From NCBI RefSeq assembly GCF_001307275.1, contig NZ_CP012831.1, positions 4,890,501-4,954,500 on the forward strand: DNA of 64,000 nucleotides. Direction: 5' to 3'. Position numbers and translations under genes: made by a program. The notes beneath the pieces were generated by a model. It saw nothing but the letters and a program-made list of their open reading frames with translations. It ran no database searches and had not been told where the DNA came from. Position 1 is the stretch's first letter; every line of letters starts with the position of its first letter. Positions 54,075 through 64,000 of the stretch are shown one piece after another. Source of the DNA: Pseudomonas fluorescens. Its GTDB lineage: Bacteria; Pseudomonadota; Gammaproteobacteria; Pseudomonadales; Pseudomonadaceae.

Positions 54075-54836
54075 TCAGTTCAGGGTGTCGACCTTGACCC
54101 GCAAAATCATGTCGTCGCGGCCCTGGGTCGAGTAGCTGCGGGTCAGGCCTTGTTTGTCGGCCTGAGTCTGGCGATTCACGCCGGCCAGGGTGATCCATTC
54201 GCCGAGGCGTCCGCTGACAGTTGTGTCGGTACTCTGAACGTTCACTACATCGGGACGTTCCTGGCTCATGCGGTCACGATTGGTGCTGATGCTCAGATGA
54301 ACGGTCTCGCCGGTGACGCTGGCCGTGACATAAAAACCCTGGGTGACGTTGCGGTATTCAGTCTGGCTCTGCATGCGGCCGTAGTTGTCGGTCTGGTTGC
54401 TAGTGAATGGCACGCTCTGGCCTACCTGGATCAGCGCCGGCTGGCCTTCGCTGGCCTGCACCTGCTGTACGCCGCCGTCGCGGCTGGCGGTGCTGCGGTT
54501 GATGATGCGGGTCTGGCTGGGAGCGGCACCGTTGATCGAGTAACCCTGGTCGCCCTGGAGGTTGTTTTCGTTGGTGTCGACCGTGATCAGCAGGCGCTTG
54601 GGCGCGGTGTCCAATTGGGCCAGGAATTGCCGCAGCTCTTCGATCTTGCCGGGCTCGGCGTTGACGATCAGTTGGTTGCCGTAGGCGCTGACCTGGCCGT
54701 CCTTGCCAATGAAATTCTGCGCCACCGGCAACAGGTCGGCGCTGGTGCGGTAGTTCAGCGGCACGATTTGCGTATCGGCCATGACCGACAGGCTGCAACC
54801 GAGCAGCAGGGTGACCAGGAGGGTGCGTAGAGGCAT
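54075..54836 (-). CDS. Small exported secretin-domain protein
   Basis: 253 residues from ATG 54836 (GGAG eight bases upstream). Signal peptide LRTLLVTLLLGCSLSVMA, then a secretin N-domain-like part (IVPLNYRTSADLLPVAQNFI, LIVNAEPGKIEELRQFLAQL) and a short secretin-like C-part (VQVGQSVPF-type strand read as LIQVGQSVPFTSN, and GEWITLAGV). Full secretins exceed 400 residues and form outer-membrane pores; this protein looks like a truncated, probably periplasmic relative. PAO1 carries an uncharacterised gene in the same place beside aceA, as I recall. Function unknown. Confidence 0.85.
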   Translation of the reverse strand: MPLRTLLVTLLLGCSLSVMADTQIVPLNYRTSADLLPVAQNFIGKDGQVSAYGNQLIVNAEPGKIEELRQFLAQLDTAPKRLLITVDTNENNLQGDQGYSINGAAPSQTRIINRSTASRDGGVQQVQASEGQPALIQVGQSVPFTSNQTDNYGRMQSQTEYRNVTQGFYVTASVTGETVHLSISTNRDRMSQERPDVVNVQSTDTTVSGRLGEWITLAGVNRQTQADKQGLTRSYSTQGRDDMILRVKVDTLN

Positions 54837-54914
54837 GTCCATTTCTCCGCGAGACAAAGGCTTGATATTGCCAGTTTGTCGGCCCCGGATGGGGCAAGTT
54901 GAATGGTAGACGGC

Positions 54915-54952
54915 AAAACGCCCCGGCATCGGGGGATGGCGGGGCGTTTTTT
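54915..54952. terminator. Bidirectional intrinsic terminator
   Basis: AAAACGCCCC and GGGGCGTTTT form a 10-bp stem around an 18-base centre, with TT continuing on the plus strand. On the minus strand it would end the GNAT/roxA transcript before the secretin-like gene. Confidence 0.75.
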
Positions 54953-54970
54953 GGTAAGGCTTGAGGGCCT

Positions 54971-55065
54971 CATCGCGAGCAAGCTCGCTCCCACATGGGG
55001 GGCAGGTGTACATGAATCATGGGTTCACCGCCGGCCTCCTGTGGGAGCGAGCTTGCTCGCGATGG
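54971..55065. repeat. REPIN
   Basis: Inverse core CATCGCGAGCAAGCTCGCTC at 54971 and forward core GTGGGAGCGAGCTTGCTCGC at about 55041-55060, the main REP family of this window. Confidence 0.88.
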
Positions 55066-55078
55066 CCGCACTGCGGTT

Positions 55079-55504
55079 TCAGGCCGAGCGCCGCACCATG
55101 TCCACGTGAGGAATCCCGGCTTCCAGGAACTCCTCGCTGACCACTGCAAACCCCAACCGCTCGTAGAACGGCGTGGCATGCACCTGGGCGCTGAGCATCT
55201 GCTGCTTGAGCCCGCGTTTCTCGGCTTCGGCGATCACCGCGTGCATCAACGCATCGCCCACCTTCAGGCCGCGCCAGTCCTTGAGGACCGAGACACGGCC
55301 GATGTGGCCGTCGGTCAACAGGCGCGCGGTGCCGATGGGGAAATCGCCTTCAAACGCCAGGAAATGCACCGCGCCCTGGTCGTCGGCATCCCATTCCAGC
55401 TCGGGCGGGACGGACTGCTCGGCGATGAATACGGTCTCACGAATGCGCCGGATCTCGGCGTTATCCTTTTGCCAGTCTGCGACACGAACGTGGATTTTAT
55501 TCAT
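55079..55504 (-). CDS. GNAT-family acetyltransferase
   Basis: 141 residues. The acetyl-CoA-binding motif A is IGRVSVLKDWRGLKVGDALM near 68-87, with the pyrophosphate loop R-G-x-x-x-G-x-A form; the C-terminal strand PFYERLGFAVVSEEFLEAGI is also typical (ElaA/YjcF-like). It overlaps the roxA gene by eight bases, so they are co-transcribed. Substrate unknown; PAO1 has an equivalent gene in the same neighbourhood. Confidence 0.9.
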   Translation of the reverse strand: MNKIHVRVADWQKDNAEIRRIRETVFIAEQSVPPELEWDADDQGAVHFLAFEGDFPIGTARLLTDGHIGRVSVLKDWRGLKVGDALMHAVIAEAEKRGLKQQMLSAQVHATPFYERLGFAVVSEEFLEAGIPHVDMVRRSA

Positions 55505-56663
55505 CGGCGAACCCCAGGCTGCCTTGCTTGACCAGCTCGCAGATCAGGCTGCGACCGTCTTCGTCGGCCAACCACGGGCCGAGGTTTTCGCTGTGCAGGG
55601 CGTCGGCGGCGCAGATCATTTTCAGCAGTTCGCGCAGCTTGCCCGGCAGGTAACGGCTCTGGCCGCTGGCGAACAGCAGCAGGTCATCATCGACTTCCGA
55701 CCAGGCCAGGCGCGCGCTTGGGTTGCGGATGATCACCGCGCCTTGCTCCAGGCCGGCCAACAGCTCGTCATCTTCCATTTCCGGGCCTACCACGAGTTCC
55801 GGGTAGCGCGGCTCGGTCATGAACTGGCCGAACCAGGTCAGCAGCAGGCGCTCGTCGCTCATGTGCTCGGCCAGCAGGCCCTTGAGGCGGTCGAGGGCGT
55901 CTTGCTGGATCTGGTGCGGGTCGGCTACCGGGCGCGCGTCGGCGTCGGTGTAGCGTTCTTCGTCCGGCAGGAACTGGCTCAGGAAGTCGGTGAAGTGAGT
56001 CAGCACTTCAGCGGCGCTTGGTGCACGGAAACCCACGGAGTAGGTCATGCAGTCGTCCACGGCCACGCCGCAGTGCGCCAGGCGCGGCGGCAGGTAGAGC
56101 ATGTCGCCCGGCTCCAGGATCCACTCGTCGGTGGCTTCGAAGTCGGCGAGGATGCGCAGGTCGGCGTGCTGCAGCAGCGGGCTTTCGGAGTCGCACATCT
56201 GGCCGATTTTCCAGTTGCGCTGGCCATGGCCTTGCAGCAGGAACACGTCATAGTTATCGAAATGCGGACCCACGCTGCCACCGGGGGCGGCGAAGCTGAT
56301 CATCACGTCGTCGATGCGCCAGCTCGGCAGGAAGCGGAAGTTCTCCAGCAGCTCGCCGACTTCCGGTACGAACTGATCGACCGCCTGCACCAGCAGGGTC
56401 CACTCGCGCTCCGGCAACTTGCTGAATTCGTCTTCGGCGAACGGGCCGCGACGCATTTCCCAAGGGGTCTCGCCGTGTTCGATCACCAGGCGCGATTCGA
56501 CTTCTTCTTCCAGGGCCAGGCCGGCCAGTTCATCGGCGTCGATCGGGCTTTGGAAGTCAGGAATCGCCTGACGGATCAGCAGGGGTTTTTTCTGCCAGTA
56601 GTCGCGCAGGAATTCCCGTGCCGTGATGCCGCCCAGGAGTTGCAGAGGAATATCAGGATTCAT
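55497..56663 (-). CDS. roxA: JmjC-type ribosomal oxygenase (L16 arginine hydroxylase)
   Basis: 388 residues. N-terminus QLLGGITAREFLRDYWQKKP and the Fe(II)/2-oxoglutarate site HFDNYDVFLLQGHGQRNWKI (HxD) with a distal histidine in LPPRLAHCGVAVDD place it with E. coli YcfD/RoxA, which hydroxylates an arginine of ribosomal protein L16. The C-terminal winged-helix-like part is complete. It is upstream of the GNAT gene in one operon. Confidence 0.93.
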   Translation of the reverse strand: MNPDIPLQLLGGITAREFLRDYWQKKPLLIRQAIPDFQSPIDADELAGLALEEEVESRLVIEHGETPWEMRRGPFAEDEFSKLPEREWTLLVQAVDQFVPEVGELLENFRFLPSWRIDDVMISFAAPGGSVGPHFDNYDVFLLQGHGQRNWKIGQMCDSESPLLQHADLRILADFEATDEWILEPGDMLYLPPRLAHCGVAVDDCMTYSVGFRAPSAAEVLTHFTDFLSQFLPDEERYTDADARPVADPHQIQQDALDRLKGLLAEHMSDERLLLTWFGQFMTEPRYPELVVGPEMEDDELLAGLEQGAVIIRNPSARLAWSEVDDDLLLFASGQSRYLPGKLRELLKMICAADALHSENLGPWLADEDGRSLICELVKQGSLGFADE

Positions 56664-56701
56664 GTGTAACCTATTGAAAAAATATACTTTTCAGACGCGA
56701 A

Positions 56702-56727
56702 TAAAAACGCCCGGCGCGGCCGGGCGT
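56702..56727 (-). terminator. Intrinsic terminator of purB
   Basis: On the minus strand ACGCCCGGC-CGC-GCCGGGCGT followed by TTTTAT: a strong GC stem 20 bases after the purB stop. Confidence 0.9.
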
Positions 56728-56747
56728 CTCAAAGGTAAGGCCGTGGA

Positions 56748-58118
56748 TCAGATGCGCTTGGCTTGTTCCGCCGCGTTGCCGATGTAGCTGGCCGGCGTGA
56801 GCTTCTTCAGCTCCGCGCGGGCCGCGGCAGGCATGTCCAGGCCATCGATGAAAGTCTGCAGCGCTTCAGGGCTGATGCCCTTGCCACGGGTCAGCTCTTT
56901 CAGCTTTTCATACGGGTTTTCGATGTTGTAGCGGCGCATCACGGTCTGGATCGGCTCGGCGAGAACTTCCCAGCAAGCGTCGAGGTCGGCGGCGATCTTC
57001 TGCTCGTTCAGTTCCAGCTTGCTGATGCCCTTGAGGCTGGCTTCGTAGGCAATGACGCTGTGGGCAAAGCCCACGCCCAGGTTGCGCAGCACGGTGGAGT
57101 CGGTCAGGTCGCGCTGCCAGCGGGAGATCGGCAGTTTGCTCGCCAGGTGCTGGAACAGCGCGTTGGCGATGCCCAGGTTGCCTTCGGAGTTTTCGAAATC
57201 GATCGGGTTGACCTTGTGCGGCATGGTCGAAGAACCGATTTCTCCGGCGATGGTGCGCTGCTTGAAGTAGCCCAGGGAGATATAGCCCCAGATGTCACGG
57301 TCGAAGTCGATCAGGATGGTGTTGAAGCGCGCGATCGCATCGAACAGCTCGGCGATGTAGTCGTGCGGTTCGATCTGGGTGGTGTACGGGTTGAAGCTCA
57401 GGCCCAGCTCGTCTTCGATGAAGGCGCGGGCATTGGCTTCCCAGTCGATGTCCGGGTAGGCCGACAGGTGGGCGTTGTAGTTGCCCACGGCGCCGTTGAT
57501 CTTGCCCAGCAGCGGCACGGCGGCCACTTGGGCGATCTGGCGCTCCAGGCGGTAGACCACGTTTGCCAGTTCCTTGCCCAGGGTGGTCGGCGAAGCCGGT
57601 TGACCGTGGGTACGCGACAGCATCGGCACGTCGGCGAAACGGATCGCCAGTTCGCGGATGGCCTGGGCGGTCTGGCGCATCAGGGGCAGCATCACCTCAT
57701 CACGGCCTTCGCGCAGCATCAGGGCGTGGGACAGGTTGTTGATGTCCTCGCTGGTGCAGGCAAAGTGGATGAACTCGCTGACATTGGCCAGCTCCGGCAG
57801 CTTGGCCGCCTGCTCCTTGAGCAGGTATTCGATGGCCTTGACGTCGTGGTTGGTGGTGCGCTCGATCTCTTTGACGCGCTCGGCGTGCTCCAGCACGAAG
57901 TTTTCTGCCAGCGCGTTCAACACCGCGTTGGCTTCGGCGGAAAACGCCGGCACTTCGCCGATGGCAGGGTGGGCGGCCAGGCGCTGGAGCCAGCGCACTT
58001 CAACCAGGACGCGGGCACGGATCAGGCCGTACTCGCTGAAAATCGGGCGCAGGGCCTGGGTTTTGCCGGCGTAGCGGCCGTCAACAGGGGAAACCGCAGT
58101 GAGCGAAGAGAGCTGCAT
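56748..58118 (-). CDS. purB: Adenylosuccinate lyase
   Basis: 456 residues from ATG 58118 (MQLSSLTAVSPVDGRYAGKT), the family start; upstream in-frame residues are not conserved. The superfamily signature is GEIGSSTMPHKVNPIDFENS, with catalytic-side stretches FIHFACTSEDINNLSHA and SRTHGQPASPTTLGKE. It acts twice in purine synthesis (SAICAR to AICAR and adenylosuccinate to AMP). It lies downstream of hflD in the same direction, separated by 169 bases with a REP-like hairpin. Confidence 0.97.
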   Translation of the reverse strand: MQLSSLTAVSPVDGRYAGKTQALRPIFSEYGLIRARVLVEVRWLQRLAAHPAIGEVPAFSAEANAVLNALAENFVLEHAERVKEIERTTNHDVKAIEYLLKEQAAKLPELANVSEFIHFACTSEDINNLSHALMLREGRDEVMLPLMRQTAQAIRELAIRFADVPMLSRTHGQPASPTTLGKELANVVYRLERQIAQVAAVPLLGKINGAVGNYNAHLSAYPDIDWEANARAFIEDELGLSFNPYTTQIEPHDYIAELFDAIARFNTILIDFDRDIWGYISLGYFKQRTIAGEIGSSTMPHKVNPIDFENSEGNLGIANALFQHLASKLPISRWQRDLTDSTVLRNLGVGFAHSVIAYEASLKGISKLELNEQKIAADLDACWEVLAEPIQTVMRRYNIENPYEKLKELTRGKGISPEALQTFIDGLDMPAAARAELKKLTPASYIGNAAEQAKRI

Positions 58119-58237
58119 GGGGTGTTCTCGGACAGTCGGGCAACGAAATGGGGCGCGTATCATACATGAAAACAAGTGCCGGTCCGTCGCCAACTGACCG
58201 GCGTGCTACGCGTAACAAGCTAAAACTGTTTATTACC

Positions 58238-58267
58238 TGTGGCGAGGGAGCAAGCGCCTTCGCCACA
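58238..58267. repeat. REP-like hairpin (GTGGCGA type)
   Basis: TGTGGCGA and TCGCCACA are perfect 8-base arms around a 14-base centre between hflD and purB. It matches the GTGGCGAGGG repeat family seen at 25742. Confidence 0.65.
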
Positions 58268-58287
58268 AAAAAGCAGGTCGAGGCGAC

Positions 58288-58911
58288 TTATTCGTTGCGC
58301 ATCAACGGGTAAAGCTCTTTCAGCAATTTGCGGCGGCTGATCACCAGTTGCCAGCGATGGCCACCCAATTGCCGCCAAAGTCGTGCCGAGCGAATCCCGG
58401 CCAGCAGCAGGGCGCGGATTTTCGAGGCATTGCTTGGCTGTTGCAGGTTGCGCATGTCGCCATGCACCTGGATGCGCTGGCGCAAGGTGCTCAGGGTGTC
58501 CTGGTACAGCGAACCGCAGGCCGCGACGACGTTTTCGTGAGCCGGGCCGAAGTGTTCGACCTGGGACTGGATCTGCGGCAAGCGTTTGCCGATGGTCTCC
58601 AGCAGGTCGTCGCGCTTGGCCAACTGGCGCTCAAGGCCCAGCATCGACAGGGCATAGCGCAGCGGCTCGCGTTGCAAGGCGCTGGGATCGCGCTCCAGGG
58701 CGCCGATCAGCGCGCGATAGCCTTCGCGCAGGTTCAGGTCGTCGCCGCCATAGACTTCCAGGGTGTCCTTGGGGTCGCGAACCAGCAGGCTGCCGAGCAT
58801 GCAGGCCACGCCCGCTTCGGTGGCCTGGCCGGTCTTGGCGATCCTGTCCACCAGCACGGCGGCGAGAAACACGCCGCCCAATGCCGTCAGTTGTTCCTGG
58901 ATTGGGTTCAT
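58288..58911 (-). CDS. hflD: HflD-like protein
   Basis: 207 residues, all-helical (LTALGGVFLAAVLVDRIAKT, LRYALSMLGLERQLAKRDDL). In E. coli HflD binds phage lambda CII at the membrane; its cellular role is otherwise obscure. The gene is always next to mnmA and purB in gamma-proteobacteria, and here overlaps the mnmA end by four bases. Confidence 0.94.
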   Translation of the reverse strand: MNPIQEQLTALGGVFLAAVLVDRIAKTGQATEAGVACMLGSLLVRDPKDTLEVYGGDDLNLREGYRALIGALERDPSALQREPLRYALSMLGLERQLAKRDDLLETIGKRLPQIQSQVEHFGPAHENVVAACGSLYQDTLSTLRQRIQVHGDMRNLQQPSNASKIRALLLAGIRSARLWRQLGGHRWQLVISRRKLLKELYPLMRNE

Positions 58912-60032
58912 GCCTGGCTGCTCCAGGGCTCTGCGACTTCGATCACGCCGCCGCCCAGGCAGATGTCGCCGTCGTAGAACACCACGGATTGGCCGGGTGT
59001 GACCGCCCGCTGCGGGTCATCGAAGGTGGCGCGGTAGCCGGTGGCGGTTTTTTCCAGGGTGCAGGGTTGGTCGCTCTGGCGGTAGCGAACCTTGGCCGTC
59101 AGGCGGCGTGGTTCGCTGAGGTCGATCGGGTTGACCCAATAGATCTCGGAGGCGAGCAGGGCGCGGGAAAACAGCCAGGGATGGTCGTTGCCCTGGCCGA
59201 CGATCAACTCGTTGTGCTCCAGGTCCTTGACCAGCACGTACCACGGCTCTTCCCCGGCGTCTTTCAGCCCGCCGATGCCCAGGCCCTGGCGCTGGCCGAT
59301 GGTGTGGTACATCAGGCCATGGTGGCGGCCGATGACTTCGCCTTCGGTCGTCTTGATCTCGCCCGGCTGGGCTGGCAGGTATTGCTTGAGGAAGTCGCTG
59401 AAACGGCGCTCGCCAATGAAGCAGATCCCGGTGGAGTCCTTCTTCTTGGCGGTAGCGAGCTGGTGTTTTTCAGCAATCGCGCGCACTTCGGGCTTTTCCA
59501 GTTCGCCTACCGGGAACAGGGTCTTGGCGATCTGCTCGCCGCCGACGGCATGCAGGAAGTAGCTCTGGTCCTTGTTAGGGTCCAGGCCCTTGAGCAGTTC
59601 GGTGCGGCCATCGATGTCGCGGCGGCGCACGTAGTGGCCGGTGGCGATCAGGTCGGCGCCCAGCATCATGGCGTAGTCGAGGAACGCCTTGAACTTGATT
59701 TCGCGGTTGCAGAGGATGTCCGGGTTCGGCGTGCGACCGGCCTTGTATTCGGCCAGGAAGTGCTCGAACACGTTGTCCCAGTACTCGGCGGCGAAGTTGG
59801 CGGTGTGCAGCTTGATGCCGATCTTGTCGCACACGGCCTGGGCGTCCGCCAGGTCATCCATGGCGGTGCAGTATTCGGTTCCGTCGTCTTCTTCCCAGTT
59901 CTTCATGAACAGGCCTTCCACCTCATAACCCTGCTCGATCAGCAGAAGGGCGGAAACGGAAGAGTCCACGCCGCCGGACATGCCGACAATGACGCGCTTC
60001 TTGGGTGTGTCAGAAGGGGCTGGATCACGCAT
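58908..60032 (-). CDS. mnmA: tRNA-specific 2-thiouridylase
   Basis: 374 residues. PP-loop ATPase motif MSGGVDSSVSALLL near 19-32, catalytic cysteines in NPDILCNREIKF and STGICFIGERRF, and the C-terminal beta-barrel. It makes the 2-thiouridine at wobble position 34 of tRNA Lys, Glu and Gln, using sulfur relayed by IscS/TusABCDE. It heads the mnmA-hflD-purB gene row, 59 bases after the NUDIX gene. Confidence 0.97.
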   Translation of the reverse strand: MRDPAPSDTPKKRVIVGMSGGVDSSVSALLLIEQGYEVEGLFMKNWEEDDGTEYCTAMDDLADAQAVCDKIGIKLHTANFAAEYWDNVFEHFLAEYKAGRTPNPDILCNREIKFKAFLDYAMMLGADLIATGHYVRRRDIDGRTELLKGLDPNKDQSYFLHAVGGEQIAKTLFPVGELEKPEVRAIAEKHQLATAKKKDSTGICFIGERRFSDFLKQYLPAQPGEIKTTEGEVIGRHHGLMYHTIGQRQGLGIGGLKDAGEEPWYVLVKDLEHNELIVGQGNDHPWLFSRALLASEIYWVNPIDLSEPRRLTAKVRYRQSDQPCTLEKTATGYRATFDDPQRAVTPGQSVVFYDGDICLGGGVIEVAEPWSSQA

Positions 60033-60091
60033 AGGAATTCAATGAGTGTCTTGAAAAAGGACGCGATTCTATCAGGCCCGGGCGCGCAAGG

Positions 60092-60538
60092 CTAAAGAGA
60101 AGGACGGATCAGCGTCAGACTGTGGCAATGGCCGGCCAGATAATCGTCGATGCAACGGATGATCAGCTCGCTGCGCCAGTGCTCGCGCCGCTCGAGCAAT
60201 TCGTCGCGGGTCAGCCATTTCGCACCGAGGATGCCATCGTCCAGTTGATACTCGGGGTGGTGTTGCAAGGCCTTGGCGGCGAAACAGACGCGTTGGTAGG
60301 TCACGCCGTTGCTGGGGGCGGTGTACAGGTAAATGCCTACCACGGCGGTGGGCTCGACGTCCCAGCCGGTTTCTTCCAGGGTTTCGCGCACGGCGGCTTC
60401 GATCAGCGTTTCGTTAGGGTCCAGGTGACCGGCCGGCTGGTTGAGCACCGCGCGTCCGCCCTTGGATTCTTCCACCATCAGGAAGCGGCCGTTGTCCTCG
60501 ACGATGGTGGCGACGGTGATGTGGGGTTGCCAGTCCAT
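60092..60538 (-). CDS. NUDIX hydrolase (NudJ-like)
   Basis: 148 residues. The Nudix box is complete: GHLDPNE...REtLEETG, seen as PAGHLDPNETL then AAVRETLEETGW (residues about 36-58). NudJ-type enzymes hydrolyse HMP-PP or other (d)NDP/NTP compounds. It lies directly upstream of mnmA in the same direction, as in other Pseudomonas. Confidence 0.93.
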   Translation of the reverse strand: MDWQPHITVATIVEDNGRFLMVEESKGGRAVLNQPAGHLDPNETLIEAAVRETLEETGWDVEPTAVVGIYLYTAPSNGVTYQRVCFAAKALQHHPEYQLDDGILGAKWLTRDELLERREHWRSELIIRCIDDYLAGHCHSLTLIRPSL

Positions 60539-60574
60539 GGGGTTCCTTTATTTCTCGCAGGGAATATGGGCCAC

Positions 60575-60602
60575 CGTGGAAGCGAGCTTGCTCGCGATAG
60601 CG
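60575..60602. repeat. Single REP
   Basis: AAGCGAGCTTGCTCGCGATA follows a partly matching GTGG at 60576. No inverse partner is close by. Confidence 0.7.
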
Positions 60603-60714
60603 GTGGGTCAGTCGATATTAAATGAATGACCAGTCGCCGTCCCGAGCAAATGTCCATGCCTATGCTCATGTTTCCCTGGTCAGCGATGCTGGCCCGTGCA
60701 AGGTTTGGACGTTC

Positions 60715-61596
60715 TTAAAGGGCAATGCATATCGCATTGGGAAAGTGGTGTTCGTTGTAGGTGAATGCTCGGATATCGCACAGTCTGTTGGTAAAGGATT
60801 TAATTGTCATGGTGACCTGTTTATTGTGCGTGTCGTGATCGAACTCAACGATAGCCGTCGTTTCCGAAAACCCGTCTTTTATAGTCAGGCTTGTGATTCC
60901 GGGGGGGTAGCCCTTGTCCGGTGTAAGGTAGTAGTTGGTGGCCGCACTTGGATTGCCCTCGCCGTGTCGATCAACTCTTTTTACTTTTCCTGGGGACTCT
61001 TCAAGGTATACATCGCAGCCCGAAAAATAGAGATTGACGTTGGATAAAAAAGAAAATTTATCGGTGTCTGCGAAAACGATTTGCGACACCTTTTTTTGGG
61101 GGGCGGGATGCACAGGTTCTGCTGAAGAGTATTGAATGATCTGGCCGTTGATCTGAACTTCGCACTCCCTGTCGGCCTCATCTCTCTTGCCCTCGGCGGG
61201 TTCACCCGGCTTGCGCATTGTAAGTTCGATCATGCGGAGAAAATCATCGAATATGAAATAGAACGCTTCGACCGAGGCGCCCGGTGAGTGGGTGGAATAG
61301 GTGACCTGATTTCCAAACTTGGTCGCATTGAATCGGTATTCGGCGGATGCGCTTTTAAACAGTAATTCATGGGAGGCCGTGGCGTAGCTGTATCGCTGGC
61401 CATAGTCATTGGTACGAACATCGGTAGAGTATCTTCCACCCGTAGAGCTGATCTTACTCACTTCATAATAGGCAAAGGGCTCATTGTCATGGTCTCTTTT
61501 ATAGAGGGTTGGGGAAACTGTCAGCTCCAGAAAGCTCCAGTTACCAATAGAGAAGTGCCTTTGGGCGGGTAGGGTTATTTGCGCATTGTTTTTCAT
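60715..61596 (-). CDS. Hypothetical protein, probable late insert
   Basis: 293 residues from ATG 61596 (AGGAAG upstream); the frame runs further upstream but the added text is unlikely. The composition is polar and beta-rich, for example HFSIGNWSFLELTVSPTLYK and KFSFLSNVNLYFSGCDVYLE. There is no signal peptide or membrane segment. GC content is clearly lower than that of the neighbours, and the gene sits between the NUDIX gene and icd, which I recall as adjacent in PAO1. The sequence matches no family that I know. Confidence 0.7.
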   Translation of the reverse strand: MKNNAQITLPAQRHFSIGNWSFLELTVSPTLYKRDHDNEPFAYYEVSKISSTGGRYSTDVRTNDYGQRYSYATASHELLFKSASAEYRFNATKFGNQVTYSTHSPGASVEAFYFIFDDFLRMIELTMRKPGEPAEGKRDEADRECEVQINGQIIQYSSAEPVHPAPQKKVSQIVFADTDKFSFLSNVNLYFSGCDVYLEESPGKVKRVDRHGEGNPSAATNYYLTPDKGYPPGITSLTIKDGFSETTAIVEFDHDTHNKQVTMTIKSFTNRLCDIRAFTYNEHHFPNAICIAL

Positions 61597-62014
61597 GGTG
61601 TGCTTCCTCGACGGATGCGAATCAGGTAATGAGTTTTTAGCGTGTCGTTCGTTAAAAACCCAGACCAAGAAGGATTGCCATCGCTACACAGGCGATTCGA
61701 GCAACCCGGTTTCGCTCCACTTGAGGTCGATACAACTGTAGGCAGTTCAGAGTGCTGCCCGATCTGACGCTCTCTCGTTCCCTTGCCGAGACTTCCCGCA
61801 TCCACAAACGCTGAAAGGGTGTGCTTGGATCAAGCCGGGCTTTCGGCGCTCATGCTTAACTTCATGCGCCTTCAGTGAAGAGGGCGTACTTAGAACGATG
61901 TTTTTAAGGCTAGGCTGTCTGATTGTACTGTCAAGGTCAGCCTGGGCAGCCGACGGGAGTGGGTCAAGAGAGGTTGGAGAGTGCCTGTGCTCCCACAGGA
62001 GGGCTTGGTATGTC
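61597..62014. other. Gap between the unknown gene and icd terminator
   Basis: About 420 bases of lower GC content with no persuasive gene; a frame at 61747-62025 on the minus strand lacks a ribosome site and family. A fragment GCTCCCACAGGAGG near 61989 resembles a REP end. It probably holds the promoter of the unknown gene. Confidence 0.5.
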
Positions 62015-62051
62015 TGGAAACACAAACCCCGGCACTAGGCCGGGGTTTGTG
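62015..62051 (-). terminator. Intrinsic terminator of icd
   Basis: On the minus strand CACAAACCCCGGC and GCCGGGGTTTGTG form a perfect 13-bp stem (loop of five) followed by TTT. It starts 17 bases after the icd stop. Confidence 0.85.
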
Positions 62052-62067
62052 GTGTTCCCTTACAACC

Positions 62068-64000
<1,933 letters not shown>

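Noticed and set aside
58288..58911. HflD as a sign of a prophage
   Set aside because: hflD is a chromosomal housekeeping neighbour of mnmA and purB; no phage genes are present.
60622..61047. 141-codon plus-strand frame over the unknown gene
   Set aside because: The minus-strand frame is longer, has a good ribosome site and a more protein-like composition.

Overview
The window looks like a chromosomal segment of a Pseudomonas of the fluorescens group. The evidence is high-GC coding sequence, a 13-gene nuo operon with fused nuoCD, a monomeric-type NADP isocitrate dehydrogenase, many REP/REPIN repeats built on GTGGGAGCGAGCTTGCTCGC, and a gene order (icd-NUDIX-mnmA-hflD-purB...aceA...nuoA-N) that I recall from P. 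aeruginosa PAO1. No rRNA, tRNA, CRISPR array, prophage or insertion sequence was seen.

Layout. 1-5.8 kb: a betaine-type locus. It holds a DgcA/N-methylproline-demethylase-like flavoenzyme (cut by the left edge), a dedicated ETF pair divergent from it, a glycine-betaine-type binding protein, a cupin of the DMSP-lyase-like superfamily, a stand-alone PutA-type ribbon-helix-helix protein and an EamA exporter. 6.3-12.7 kb: a tight seven-gene operon with a membrane histidine-box oxygenase/desaturase, a complete OpuC/OsmF-type ABC importer, a NtaA/SnaA/DszA-type flavin monooxygenase and a PhnD-like binding protein. I know of no described pathway with this gene set, and it is the best candidate for an undescribed catabolic system. 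12.8-16 kb: a dCache chemoreceptor and a GbdR-like AraC regulator, which could sense the substrate and control these genes. 16-34 kb: accessory genes, including an MFS transporter with a divergent LysR gene, pirin, a GlxA-type regulator, two related winged-helix/ATPase regulators facing each other (one truncated), an alpha/beta hydrolase, a LysR-DoxX-ABM-amidohydrolase cluster bracketed by inverted REPINs, ycaC, a LysR gene, a hemerythrin and a ParE/CopG-type toxin-antitoxin pair.

34.4-49.4 kb: complex I, all 13 genes on the minus strand, closed by a strong terminator. 49.4-64 kb: a Fur-box-like site, an McpS-like HBM chemoreceptor, aceA with a long leader and a near-perfect operator, a small secretin-domain protein, a GNAT acetyltransferase, RoxA (ribosomal oxygenase), purB, hflD, mnmA, a NUDIX hydrolase, an unknown insert gene and icd (its 5' end lies beyond the right edge).

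Functionally the right half is central energy metabolism and translation quality: NADH oxidation, the glyoxylate shunt against isocitrate dehydrogenase, adenylate synthesis, and tRNA and ribosome modification. The left half is accessory catabolism of methylated zwitterions and related compounds, with transport, oxidative demethylation, sensing and regulation encoded together.
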